A DNA stretch of 64,000 bases from Sphingobacteriales bacterium. Lineage in GTDB: Bacteria > Bacteroidota > Bacteroidia > Chitinophagales > JADIYW01. The stretch spans positions 310,001-374,000 of the forward strand of contig JADJYT010000002.1 of NCBI GenBank assembly GCA_016719635.1. Reading direction: 5' to 3'. The notes under the pieces are model-generated. The model did no database searches and was not told where the DNA came from. It saw only the letters and a program-made list of their open reading frames with translations. A program made the position numbers and the translations under genes. Within the stretch, counting starts at the first letter, position 1. Each line of letters opens with the position of its first letter. This document shows, one piece after another, positions 37,446 to 44,968 of this stretch.

Positions 37446-37548
37446 TACCGGACAACGACTACCATTCTTTCCACCTCTTCTTCTTAGATCCCTTATTTCA
37501 AAAGGTACATCTTACACTAATTTATTTATACTCAAAAAATAAACCACT

Positions 37549-39210
37549 ATGAAAAAGAACCAATTAATTTTTTTATTCCTGCTATTAATTTTATCAGCAG
37601 TAATACAACAGGGTTGTAAGAAAGAAAGCGATGAATTGCCTCCCGAAACGGATATCAACTGGAATGGTTTTATCCGCTCTGACCCCGATTCGGTTTTAAT
37701 GATCCCCATTGGCGATACTTCCATGCTTTCGCAGGACCAAAGGATCAGGGGATTTGAGCCCTCGTTTTCATTGACCATGCCGCCGGTAAAAAACCAGGGG
37801 CCGGATGAAGCCAGTTGCTGTGCGTTTGCGGCCGCCTATGCTACCCGGAGTTACCACCTTTACCGCGATCATAAACTGACGGAATACGAAAGCGGATTAA
37901 ATACCGTAATGAGCCCCAGCTATGTATTTAACCAGCTAAAACAAGGGGTAAATTGTGATATCGGTGTACCATATTTGTTGGTCTTTCAGATGCTAAGCGA
38001 CAAAGGGGTTTGTACCTGGGCCAAAATGCCCTGGGCGGGCTACAGCGATTGCGCCACACAACCCAATGCGGAGCAAAACGACAACGCGGAGTATTTTATT
38101 ACTTATGGGGCCTACCGGATTTCGGATCTCACCCCGGGCAATTTAAAAGCGTATATTCATCATGGTTACCCGATCATGTTTGGAATAGATGTGGACTCCG
38201 GATTTGTAGCAAGGGGTAAAAACAGGATACCCGGTGTCTGGAACAGTAAAGTGGGTAAAATCAAAGGCGCCCACGCCATGGTGCTGTGCGGCTGGGACGA
38301 TGCCCGCAACGCTTATAAAATTATGAACTCTGCAGGCCAGGGTTGGGGCGAAAACGGTTTTGCCTGGATAGATTATGACTATTTCAGGCAGAAAATCATG
38401 GAGGAAGCGGGAAGTACCGGCGCCTACGAGGTTTACTGGCTCAAGACTAAATACAACAAACGCCTGATCACCAAACCCACTGCCCGGGAACCCGAGAATA
38501 TCGACTCCACCTCAGCCACGTTGAAAGCCGCTTCGGTTAAACTGCCGGAAGAGGCTCCGCTTTTGAAACGCGGGATAAAATATGGAAAAACTTTTAACGT
38601 AATGACCGTGCTGGAAGCCACTGACCTGACAGATATACTTTTCTCGTTTGAGGTAGATGACCTGGAACCCGACACGCATTATGAAGTAATAGCCTATACG
38701 GAAAACGTGTACGGCCGGCGATATGATACGCTGGAGGGTGGTTTCAGAACTTTGCCATCCAATGTTCCAGAAAAAACATACTGTTTGTCTACTTTTTATA
38801 GTGAGTGTCAATTATCAGCAAATTATTGCGCGGATTTAGATTCTGGTTTGTGTAAATACTGGAAATGCAGAAGAGATAATTATTTCTCTCTAGTAGTATC
38901 TTTTAACAATAATATTCCTGTCTCTGGAATTTTCACATACAATAAAAATTGGATAAACATTAATTACTTGAATACTAGCTGTCCTATAGGGGAAATTGTT
39001 GGTGAATGTGGTACTCTACCACCACCAGAATGGCACACAGCATATTGCCCCTGTAAAGATGAAGGGCCATTATACCCGGATTACAACATTGTTACTTTTA
39101 ATGGCAATGATTTTTCTTCATCTGATCTTGCAGTAACTGGAACATTAGATGGCAGCATAATAGTTATTTCTATAAATGGCGATGAATATTTAATAGGTGA
39201 GTGCCCTTGA
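37549..39210 (+). CDS. Papain-like (C1) peptidase lipoprotein with chimeric Cys-rich C-terminus
   Basis: A 553-residue lipoprotein (lipobox VIQQGC, Cys near 25). Residues about 75-300 form a C1 peptidase domain. The oxyanion Gln83 is in VKNQGPDEASCCAFA with catalytic Cys90; His242 is in KGAHAMVLCGWDD and Asn260 in KIMNSAGQGWGENG, so the triad is complete. The usual Trp after the catalytic Cys is replaced by Cys91. A fibronectin-like domain follows (about 310-403: RGIKYGKTFN, LEPDTHYEVIAYTEN). The last 150 residues are unrelated in style, with ten Cys, and their DNA is much more AT-rich than the front of the gene. Probably a surface-anchored protease; the target is unknown. Confidence 0.8.
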   Translation: MKKNQLIFLFLLLILSAVIQQGCKKESDELPPETDINWNGFIRSDPDSVLMIPIGDTSMLSQDQRIRGFEPSFSLTMPPVKNQGPDEASCCAFAAAYATRSYHLYRDHKLTEYESGLNTVMSPSYVFNQLKQGVNCDIGVPYLLVFQMLSDKGVCTWAKMPWAGYSDCATQPNAEQNDNAEYFITYGAYRISDLTPGNLKAYIHHGYPIMFGIDVDSGFVARGKNRIPGVWNSKVGKIKGAHAMVLCGWDDARNAYKIMNSAGQGWGENGFAWIDYDYFRQKIMEEAGSTGAYEVYWLKTKYNKRLITKPTAREPENIDSTSATLKAASVKLPEEAPLLKRGIKYGKTFNVMTVLEATDLTDILFSFEVDDLEPDTHYEVIAYTENVYGRRYDTLEGGFRTLPSNVPEKTYCLSTFYSECQLSANYCADLDSGLCKYWKCRRDNYFSLVVSFNNNIPVSGIFTYNKNWININYLNTSCPIGEIVGECGTLPPPEWHTAYCPCKDEGPLYPDYNIVTFNGNDFSSSDLAVTGTLDGSIIVISINGDEYLIGECP

Positions 39211-39338
39211 TAACGTATACTTCACTGGATTTATTATTGAATATATTTCGAAGGGCTAATATCTAAAATGTTAATTTTGAATTTGGCCGCTATTAAATCA
39301 GTGAGCATTTATTATTTGATTTCCGATATTTATTGTTT

Positions 39339-41276
39339 ATGGACAAAGCGACAAAATATACTTTATTCTTTTTTATAACAGTATTTACTATTGGTATTTG
39401 GGCCTGCAAAAATGGAGGATTATCCAATTCATATATAATAACTGCAAGTGATACGGTCCGCCAAAATTCCAATTTCAAACTGGTAGATATAGGTATTGTT
39501 GCAAAAAACAAAGAAGGTATTACCGCTGTACAGCTTACATCCGATCATAGTTACGGTTTTACCATAGAGACAACAATAAAACCCAATACCTATTATATTA
39601 TTACGTTAAAAGTACAGTCGCTGCACTGTACAGTAAATCTGGCTGCAGAAACACCGTGGTCCGGCTGGGTTGGGACACGATATCTGGCACAAACGTCTAC
39701 CGGCAACTGGTACTTAATTAATCTACTGCTGAAAACTCCGGACACGATGACCGTTCAAAAAATGAAACTGTATGCTTATACCTGGGCAAAAGACACCTGC
39801 TATGTAGATAGCTTACAGATTAGTGAGTACAATTATTTTCCTTACCGGGACAGTTTACCTGATTTCATTTTTAATCCGCTAACATATGCTATATTAAACG
39901 AATTGGCTTTTTATGCCAAAAAAACTACTGAACATAATTACATGGATGTCTTGAATGAAGAATTTTTAAATATTGTTTTCAAGAAGCATTTTATATCGCG
40001 GCAAACCTATAAAGAGGAGCTAAAACGAAGAATAAAAAAATATACTTTAAAAACAGTTTTTACAAAGGTAAAACAGGATGCTGATTTAGGCAGCAGACCG
40101 AATGTAGACACAAAACCAAGAGAGACGTATGAACATACACCTTCAGGCTTTACGGGAAAAATAATTTACACGCAAGGCGAAAAAATAAGTGTAGCATTAC
40201 AGAATGTTTCCGCCATAAAATCTGTACAATTGTTAAAACCGAATGACTATTATTCTTTTCAAAAACTGAAAGATATCCCTTTGTCAAAAAGGAAAAAAGC
40301 GACTGTTGAAATTGAAACTGCTCATTTGCTGCCGGGTACCTATTGTATTCGATTAACCAATTCATCAGGCGTTTTTAATATCCCAGTTATTATCAACAGT
40401 ATTCAGCAATCCTCTGTTATCGTATTAGCCCCCGTTACCACCTGGCATGCTTATAATTATTATGGAGGAAAATGTTTTTATGTAAATACTAAAGATGATA
40501 GTTGCGTATATTATATTTCTACGCAAAGGCCATTGGTCTCTTGTTTGTTCGACAGTGTTTTGGTTGGTCATGATCTGTTTATTTTTCACAACATTTATAA
40601 ATTCTTTTATGAAAAATATCAGTGTAATGTCTATCCTGATTATTATTTAGAAGCACATCCTGAGTTATTTACGAATGTGAAAACAATCATTTTCGCGCAA
40701 CACTGTGAATATTTTTCAACTAAGATGTTTGAATCATTAAGGAATTATACTGCCACAAAAAATGTCATTTCATTAGGCGGTAATCAGGCCTATTATAAAG
40801 TCCGGTTTTCCGATAATTTCAACACTATAGAATGCAGAAAAGACGGTACTTTTTTTAGTAATACCTTCATACCGGCCGGCCTCTGGAGAACTCCTTTTTC
40901 AAATGAAGCAAAATACTGGGGAAACGCCTATACAGATGCCGGATATAAATCGTATTGCAGTTATAAAGCAGTAAAAGCAGATCATTGGTTGTACAAAAAT
41001 TGTATTCTTAAGAACAATGACGAATTTGGAAAATGCGGAATAGACGGAAGAGGAACGAGCGGCGATGAAACGGATAAAACAAACGATAATTCGCCAAAAA
41101 ATACAGTTGTCTTAGCCAAAGGCACCAATCCGGATAATGGCGGCGGCGATATTACCATTATAGAAAAAAAGCATAATGCCGTCCTATCCTTTGGGTCTAT
41201 TGCTTGTGGCAGCGGGCTATATAAAGATAAAGTAATTACTCAAATGATAATGAATTTTATGGATAAGTATAACTAA
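39339..41276 (+). CDS. Lipoprotein with dimethylformamidase large-subunit-like domain
   Basis: The ATG at 39339 was preferred to a TTG two codons upstream; it gives 645 residues. A signal peptide ends at a lipobox Cys in IGIWACKNGG. The C-terminal half (about 350-645) resembles the C-terminal domain of N,N-dimethylformamidase beta subunits: VLAPVTTWHAYNYYGGKCFY, then PDYYLEAHPELF, TIIFAQHCEYFSTKMFESLR and VISLGGNQAYYKVRF. That domain is related to glutamine amidotransferase-like folds. The N-terminal half is beta-rich, perhaps carbohydrate-binding. I cannot say that it hydrolyses amides. The gene is AT-rich and follows the C1 peptidase gene on the same strand with 128 bases between. Confidence 0.6.
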   Translation: MDKATKYTLFFFITVFTIGIWACKNGGLSNSYIITASDTVRQNSNFKLVDIGIVAKNKEGITAVQLTSDHSYGFTIETTIKPNTYYIITLKVQSLHCTVNLAAETPWSGWVGTRYLAQTSTGNWYLINLLLKTPDTMTVQKMKLYAYTWAKDTCYVDSLQISEYNYFPYRDSLPDFIFNPLTYAILNELAFYAKKTTEHNYMDVLNEEFLNIVFKKHFISRQTYKEELKRRIKKYTLKTVFTKVKQDADLGSRPNVDTKPRETYEHTPSGFTGKIIYTQGEKISVALQNVSAIKSVQLLKPNDYYSFQKLKDIPLSKRKKATVEIETAHLLPGTYCIRLTNSSGVFNIPVIINSIQQSSVIVLAPVTTWHAYNYYGGKCFYVNTKDDSCVYYISTQRPLVSCLFDSVLVGHDLFIFHNIYKFFYEKYQCNVYPDYYLEAHPELFTNVKTIIFAQHCEYFSTKMFESLRNYTATKNVISLGGNQAYYKVRFSDNFNTIECRKDGTFFSNTFIPAGLWRTPFSNEAKYWGNAYTDAGYKSYCSYKAVKADHWLYKNCILKNNDEFGKCGIDGRGTSGDETDKTNDNSPKNTVVLAKGTNPDNGGGDITIIEKKHNAVLSFGSIACGSGLYKDKVITQMIMNFMDKYN

Positions 41277-41277
41277 A

Positions 41278-41303
41278 AATGCGGCACAATGGCCGCATTT
41301 TAT
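41278..41303. terminator. Bidirectional terminator between convergent genes
   Basis: AATGCGGC and GCCGCATT form an 8-bp stem around ACAATG. A T-rich tail follows on the plus side and TTTTAG on the minus side. It separates the plus-strand lipoprotein gene from hpf. Confidence 0.85.
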
Positions 41304-41321
41304 TTATCAGAAAATTGCTAT

Positions 41322-41627
41322 CTATTCCTTGCTTTTCGTTTTAATTTTTTCAATCTGACGTTTTAATGAATCTACGGCCATATCTACCGCCTGCTCGAAT
41401 TTCTTGCTCTTTTCTTTGGCAACCAGCGTATTGCCGGGTATATTGGTTTTTATGACGACTACTTTATCCTTTACCTGGGTGTTCAGTTGCTCTAAACTTA
41501 AAATAACGTCCGAATCAATGATGCGGTCATAGAACGTTTCCAGCTTTGTCAGTTTCCGGTTGATGAACTCTTTCAGCGATTGGTCAGCATCGAAATGCAG
41601 CGATTGGATTTGAATTTTCATTGACAT
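41322..41627 (-). CDS. hpf: Ribosome hibernation-promoting factor, short form
   Basis: A 101-residue HPF/RaiA protein: QIQSLHFDADQSLKEFINRK, LETFYDRIIDSDVILSLEQL and ALVAKEKSKKFEQAVDMAVD-type C-terminal helix. It binds the 30S decoding region in resting cells. It lacks the dimerising C-terminal tail of long HPFs. A second ATG two codons downstream is possible. It belongs with xerC and rpsU upstream on the same strand. Confidence 0.93.
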   Translation of the reverse strand: MSMKIQIQSLHFDADQSLKEFINRKLTKLETFYDRIIDSDVILSLEQLNTQVKDKVVVIKTNIPGNTLVAKEKSKKFEQAVDMAVDSLKRQIEKIKTKSKE

Positions 41628-41738
41628 AATACTAAAATTTACAAAGTTTAATGAATTGGGTTAGTAATACATTTTTTAGGTCAGGAGCAAGGTGCTCGTT
41701 ACCAATAAAGCATCTGTTTTTAAAAAAGTATCATAGGC

Positions 41739-42629
41739 TTAAGCTTTGGGGTGAGCGATTTTATAAATTTCCTTTAATTGTTCTATCGTATTGTGTGTAT
41801 AGACCTGCGTGGATGCCAGACTGGCATGGCCCAGCAGTTCTTTTATATCATTCAGTTTAGCGCCATTATTGCTCATGTGCGTGGCAAACGAGTGGCGCAG
41901 CACATGCGGGCTTTTCTTTTCTACCGTACTGCAGTATCCGACATACTTCTTCACTAATCTGTAAACATGATTCGGATATAATTGGTTTCCGTTGTCCGTT
42001 AAAAAAACATAAGAAGAAAAGGGGATATTTTTGAGTTTTTCTTTTTGTAATCTCTGGAACAACTGGAGTGAATGCGTCAACTCCTTTCCTATAGGAATGA
42101 TGCGTTGTTTATTTCCCTTTCCGGTAACCTTCAATTGGCCTGTAACAAAATGAATATCGCTCCATTGTAAATTAATCAGTTCCTGACGACGCATGCCGGT
42201 GGAGTACAGCATGTCCACAATCAGCTTATCCTGCAGGCCATCAAAGGTATCCTTAAAGAAATTTGCAGAAGGTTCCAGCAAGTCATTCATTTTACTCTGC
42301 TCCACAAATTTGGGCAGGCGTTCCGGCAGTTTCGGAGCGTTAATCTTACCGGCAGGGTTCGCAGAGATTTCTCCTTTTTTCTGGTAATATCTATAAAAGG
42401 ATTTGAGTGCGGAGATTTTTCTTTTGATACTGGCAGGCTTGCTATTTTTGGTTACCAATTCCACCACCCATGCCCTCACCTGATTGTTCCTGACCAATAA
42501 AGGGTTTTCCAGTTCAAGCTCATTTTTTAGAAATAAAAAAAACTGCAGAATATCTGATTTATAAGACTCTACAGTTTTTGCGGAATATCGTTTTTCGTAT
42601 TGAAGATAGTTAAGGAACGCCTCTGTCAT
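41739..42629 (-). CDS. xerC: XerC-type tyrosine recombinase
   Basis: A 296-residue protein with an N-terminal SAM-like core-binding domain (FLNYLQYEKRYSAKTVESYK) and the catalytic domain. Catalytic residues are seen in STGMRRQELINLQW (Arg), VTGKGNKQRIIP (Lys), HVLRHSFATHM (His, Arg) and LGHASLASTQVYTH (His, Tyr nucleophile). Xer recombinases resolve chromosome dimers at dif. The position between rpsU and hpf is a conserved chromosomal place in Bacteroidota, so it is a housekeeping gene and not an island integrase. Confidence 0.92.
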   Translation of the reverse strand: MTEAFLNYLQYEKRYSAKTVESYKSDILQFFLFLKNELELENPLLVRNNQVRAWVVELVTKNSKPASIKRKISALKSFYRYYQKKGEISANPAGKINAPKLPERLPKFVEQSKMNDLLEPSANFFKDTFDGLQDKLIVDMLYSTGMRRQELINLQWSDIHFVTGQLKVTGKGNKQRIIPIGKELTHSLQLFQRLQKEKLKNIPFSSYVFLTDNGNQLYPNHVYRLVKKYVGYCSTVEKKSPHVLRHSFATHMSNNGAKLNDIKELLGHASLASTQVYTHNTIEQLKEIYKIAHPKA

Positions 42630-42700
42630 TTTTCGCTTCTGTTAATCTTTTCCTTTATCGGGAAGATTAAATTAGGCAAAAAAAATGAATTGCGCAACTA

Positions 42701-42892
42701 TTAATCCTCTATGCTGCGAAGTTTCCCGATATAAACGGCTTTTTTAACGGCTGTTCTTCTTTTTACAGAAGGCAACGTAAAAGCCTGACGGGCACGGAGT
42801 TGTTTCACAACACCGGCCTTTTCAAATTTCTTTTTAAATACCTTTAGCGCCCTGTCTAAAGATTCTGATTCTCTTGCGTCAACGATTAACAT
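42701..42892 (-). CDS. rpsU: 30S ribosomal protein bS21
   Basis: A 63-residue basic protein: VDARESESLDRALKVFKKKF, AGVVKQLRARQAF and PSVKRRTAVKKA. In Bacteroidota bS21 helps to hide the anti-Shine-Dalgarno end of 16S rRNA. Its own message carries a strong Shine-Dalgarno here, which fits autoregulation. It is the first gene of the rpsU-xerC-hpf run. Confidence 0.97.
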   Translation of the reverse strand: MLIVDARESESLDRALKVFKKKFEKAGVVKQLRARQAFTLPSVKRRTAVKKAVYIGKLRSIED

Positions 42893-42936
42893 AGTATAAT
42901 ACCTCTTTTATTGTTAAGATTTGGATTGCAAAGATA
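42893..42936 (-). promoter_or_regulatory. rpsU promoter element and unusually strong ribosome binding site
   Basis: On the minus strand TATCTTTG (42929-42936) is an exact TAnnTTTG element. AAAGAGGT (42901-42908) then precedes the ATG with 8 bases between; GAGGT pairs perfectly with the anti-Shine-Dalgarno. Most genes in this window have no such sequence. No -33 TTG is obvious. Confidence 0.75.
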
Positions 42937-42989
42937 GCAATTAATTTGAAAATTTAAAAATGTGTAAATCTGAAAATAAGAATTTTATG

Positions 42990-44138
42990 TTAAATGTTCC
43001 CTTTCAGTATTTCGCGGCTGATGACCAGCTTCTGAATCTCCGAAGTTCCCTCGCCAATGGTACACAGCTTAGCGTCACGATAGAATTTCTCTACCGGAAA
43101 GTCCTTAATATAGCCATAACCGCCTAAAATCTGAACCGCCTCATTGGATACCTTGCATGCAATTTCAGAAGCATAATATTTGGCAAAGGCAGACTGTTTG
43201 GTCATTTTTTCGCCGCGTATCATCATGTCAGCAGCCTGAAAAGTCAATAATTTAGCCGCCTCGATTTGCGTGGCCATATCCGCCAGCTTAAATCCAATAG
43301 CCTGAAACTCCGAAATCGGCTTACCGAACTGCTCTCGCTCTTTAGCATATTTCACCGCAGCTTCATATGCCCCAACGGCAATACTGATACTTAAAGCTGC
43401 GATAGAGATCCTTCCGCCGTCCAGTATTTTCATAGCCTGTACAAAACCATCCCCCGCTTTACCAAGAATATTTTCTTTTGGAATCCGGCAGTTGTCAAAT
43501 ATCATCTCCGCCGTTTCAGAACATCGCATACCCAGTTTGTTTTCCTTTTTGCCTCCGCTAAAGCCGGGTGTACCCCGTTCCACCACGAAAGCCGTCATTC
43601 CATGACTGTCCAGCAATTCTCCCGTACGGACAATTACAACGGCGACATGGCCACTCCTGCCATGTGTAATGAAGTTTTTCGTTCCGTTGATAACCCATTC
43701 ATCTCCATCCTGGTGTGCCACACATTTCATCCTGCCCGCATCCGAACCGGTGTTGGGTTCTGTCAGCCCCCAGGCGCCTATCCACTCACCGGAAGCCAGT
43801 TTTGGAATCCAGCGATTGCGTTGTTCTTCGTTGCCGAATTTGTAAATATGATTGGTACATAGTGAATTATGGGCAGCAACCGACAGGCACAGGGAACTGT
43901 CTACTTTTCCAATTTCAATAAGTGCCGTAATGTATTCATGGTAGCTTAATCCTGCGCCGCCATATTCTTCCGGAATCAGGATACCCATTAATCCCAAATC
44001 ACCCAATTTCTGTAATGTTTCCATAGGGAAATGCTGGGTTTCGTCCCATTCCATCACAAATGAGCGGATATGCTTTTCGGCAAAATCCCTTACCGTCTGT
44101 GCAATCATCTGCTGGTTTTCTGAGTATTCGAAATTCAT
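42990..44138 (-). CDS. Acyl-CoA dehydrogenase (short/medium-chain type)
   Basis: A 382-residue FAD flavoprotein with the usual layout: helical N-terminal domain (AEKHIRSFVMEWDETQHFP), middle beta domain (WGLTEPNTGSDAGRMK, VINGTKNFITHG) and C-terminal helical domain. That last part carries FYRDAKLCTIGEGTSEIQKL, where the Glu of IGEGTSE is the catalytic base in the butyryl-CoA dehydrogenase group. It oxidises fatty acyl-CoA to enoyl-CoA in beta-oxidation or branched amino-acid breakdown. Full length for the family. It is transcribed alone, with a candidate -7 element just upstream. Confidence 0.95.
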   Translation of the reverse strand: MNFEYSENQQMIAQTVRDFAEKHIRSFVMEWDETQHFPMETLQKLGDLGLMGILIPEEYGGAGLSYHEYITALIEIGKVDSSLCLSVAAHNSLCTNHIYKFGNEEQRNRWIPKLASGEWIGAWGLTEPNTGSDAGRMKCVAHQDGDEWVINGTKNFITHGRSGHVAVVIVRTGELLDSHGMTAFVVERGTPGFSGGKKENKLGMRCSETAEMIFDNCRIPKENILGKAGDGFVQAMKILDGGRISIAALSISIAVGAYEAAVKYAKEREQFGKPISEFQAIGFKLADMATQIEAAKLLTFQAADMMIRGEKMTKQSAFAKYYASEIACKVSNEAVQILGGYGYIKDFPVEKFYRDAKLCTIGEGTSEIQKLVISREILKGNI

Positions 44139-44153
44139 CTTTTAAATTTTGTG

Positions 44154-44161
44154 CAAAGATA
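44154..44161 (-). promoter_or_regulatory. Candidate -7 element of the acyl-CoA dehydrogenase gene
   Basis: Minus-strand TATCTTTG matches TAnnTTTG, 15 bases before the start codon, implying a leader of about 10 bases. No -33 element was seen. Confidence 0.4.
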
Positions 44162-44204
44162 CATTTTTTAGTATGATTTGTAAACATGTAAGGCCTGCGG
44201 AAGT

Positions 44205-44906
44205 TTATTCTACCAGAACATATGGCTGCAACTTGTAAAACTGTTCGGGGTGGTCTTTCACATAGTACAGATTCCTTATATCCTCCACCGTTTCAAATGG
44301 CCTTACTTTGGTACGGTATCCGATAATCTGTTTGGCAATGGTAGAAAAAAAATACGGATTGGAAGTCAACTCCTCAAACGAAGCCGTATTGATATTTACC
44401 TTTCGGATTTTAGCCGGTTTTATGGCAAGCTGTTTTCTGAAGCGCTGATAGGTTGAATCCTGTATACCCCAGACATCTCTTATTTGCTCAATGGAATAAA
44501 ACCCGCCCAGCTTATCCCTGAAATCTACAATGCGTTGTGACAAAACCTTACCGATTCCATACAGCTTTTCAAAATCTGCGGCGGAAGCGGCATTTATTTC
44601 TATTTTAAAATCTGGTTTTGGGTTCTTGTCTGTTGTTGCAGGATTATTCTGATAGGCATATTTATTGCCGGCAATTTCGTAGGGGTTGCTTTTATTTTTG
44701 TTGTACCTGAAGCTATCCCTTGCGTTATCGATTTGCCGCTGCAGGCCGGTTATTTTCTGATTATCTTCCACAGTCAGCGGACGATCTTCTGCAAACTGTT
44801 GTACAACATATTTCTTCAGAATGATACTTGTAAAAATGGCTAAGCAAAGAAAAATAATTCCGTTGCGTTCATAGCGCGAAAAGCCTGTATCCTGATTTTT
44901 ATTCAT
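44205..44906 (-). CDS. Membrane-anchored helix-hairpin-helix (ComEA-like) protein
   Basis: The ATG at 44906 (MNKNQDTGF) is preferred over an in-frame TTG upstream; it gives 233 residues. One transmembrane helix (about 15-32, GIIFLCLAIFTSIILKKYV) is followed by a polar linker and repeated helix-hairpin-helix units: INAASAADFEKLYGIGKVLS, INTASFEELTSNPYFFSTIA and a more diverged third. ComEA-type units bind double-stranded DNA without sequence preference, for example in DNA uptake. Such proteins are common in Bacteroidota with no proven role. Confidence 0.85.
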   Translation of the reverse strand: MNKNQDTGFSRYERNGIIFLCLAIFTSIILKKYVVQQFAEDRPLTVEDNQKITGLQRQIDNARDSFRYNKNKSNPYEIAGNKYAYQNNPATTDKNPKPDFKIEINAASAADFEKLYGIGKVLSQRIVDFRDKLGGFYSIEQIRDVWGIQDSTYQRFRKQLAIKPAKIRKVNINTASFEELTSNPYFFSTIAKQIIGYRTKVRPFETVEDIRNLYYVKDHPEQFYKLQPYVLVE

Positions 44907-44922
44907 AGAAAACAAATATAAA

Positions 44923-44949
44923 AAAAGGGCTGCAAATTGCAGCCCTTTT
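44923..44949 (-). terminator. Terminator after the OmpA-family gene
   Basis: AAAAGGGCTGC and GCAGCCCTTTT form an 11-bp stem around a 5-base loop, with a T run on the minus-strand side. It lies 20 bases after the OmpA stop. Confidence 0.9.
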
Positions 44950-44968
44950 CAATTATTTCAGCTAAAAT

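Larger units (their letters stand above)
36741..37548. other. 808-bp gene-free region between tRNA-Thr and the protease gene
   Basis: No gene is supported here. It contains the repeat patch at 36982-37272 and the palindrome at 37421-37445. The first 130 bases are AT-rich and should include the promoter of the minus-strand tRNA/tuf transcript. I see no exact TAnnTTTG element before the tRNAs or before the protease gene. Confidence 0.7.

Noticed and set aside
41739..42629. XerC as the integrase of the 36.7-41.3 kb insert
   Set aside because: It sits in its usual chromosomal place between rpsU and hpf and reads on the other strand from the insert.
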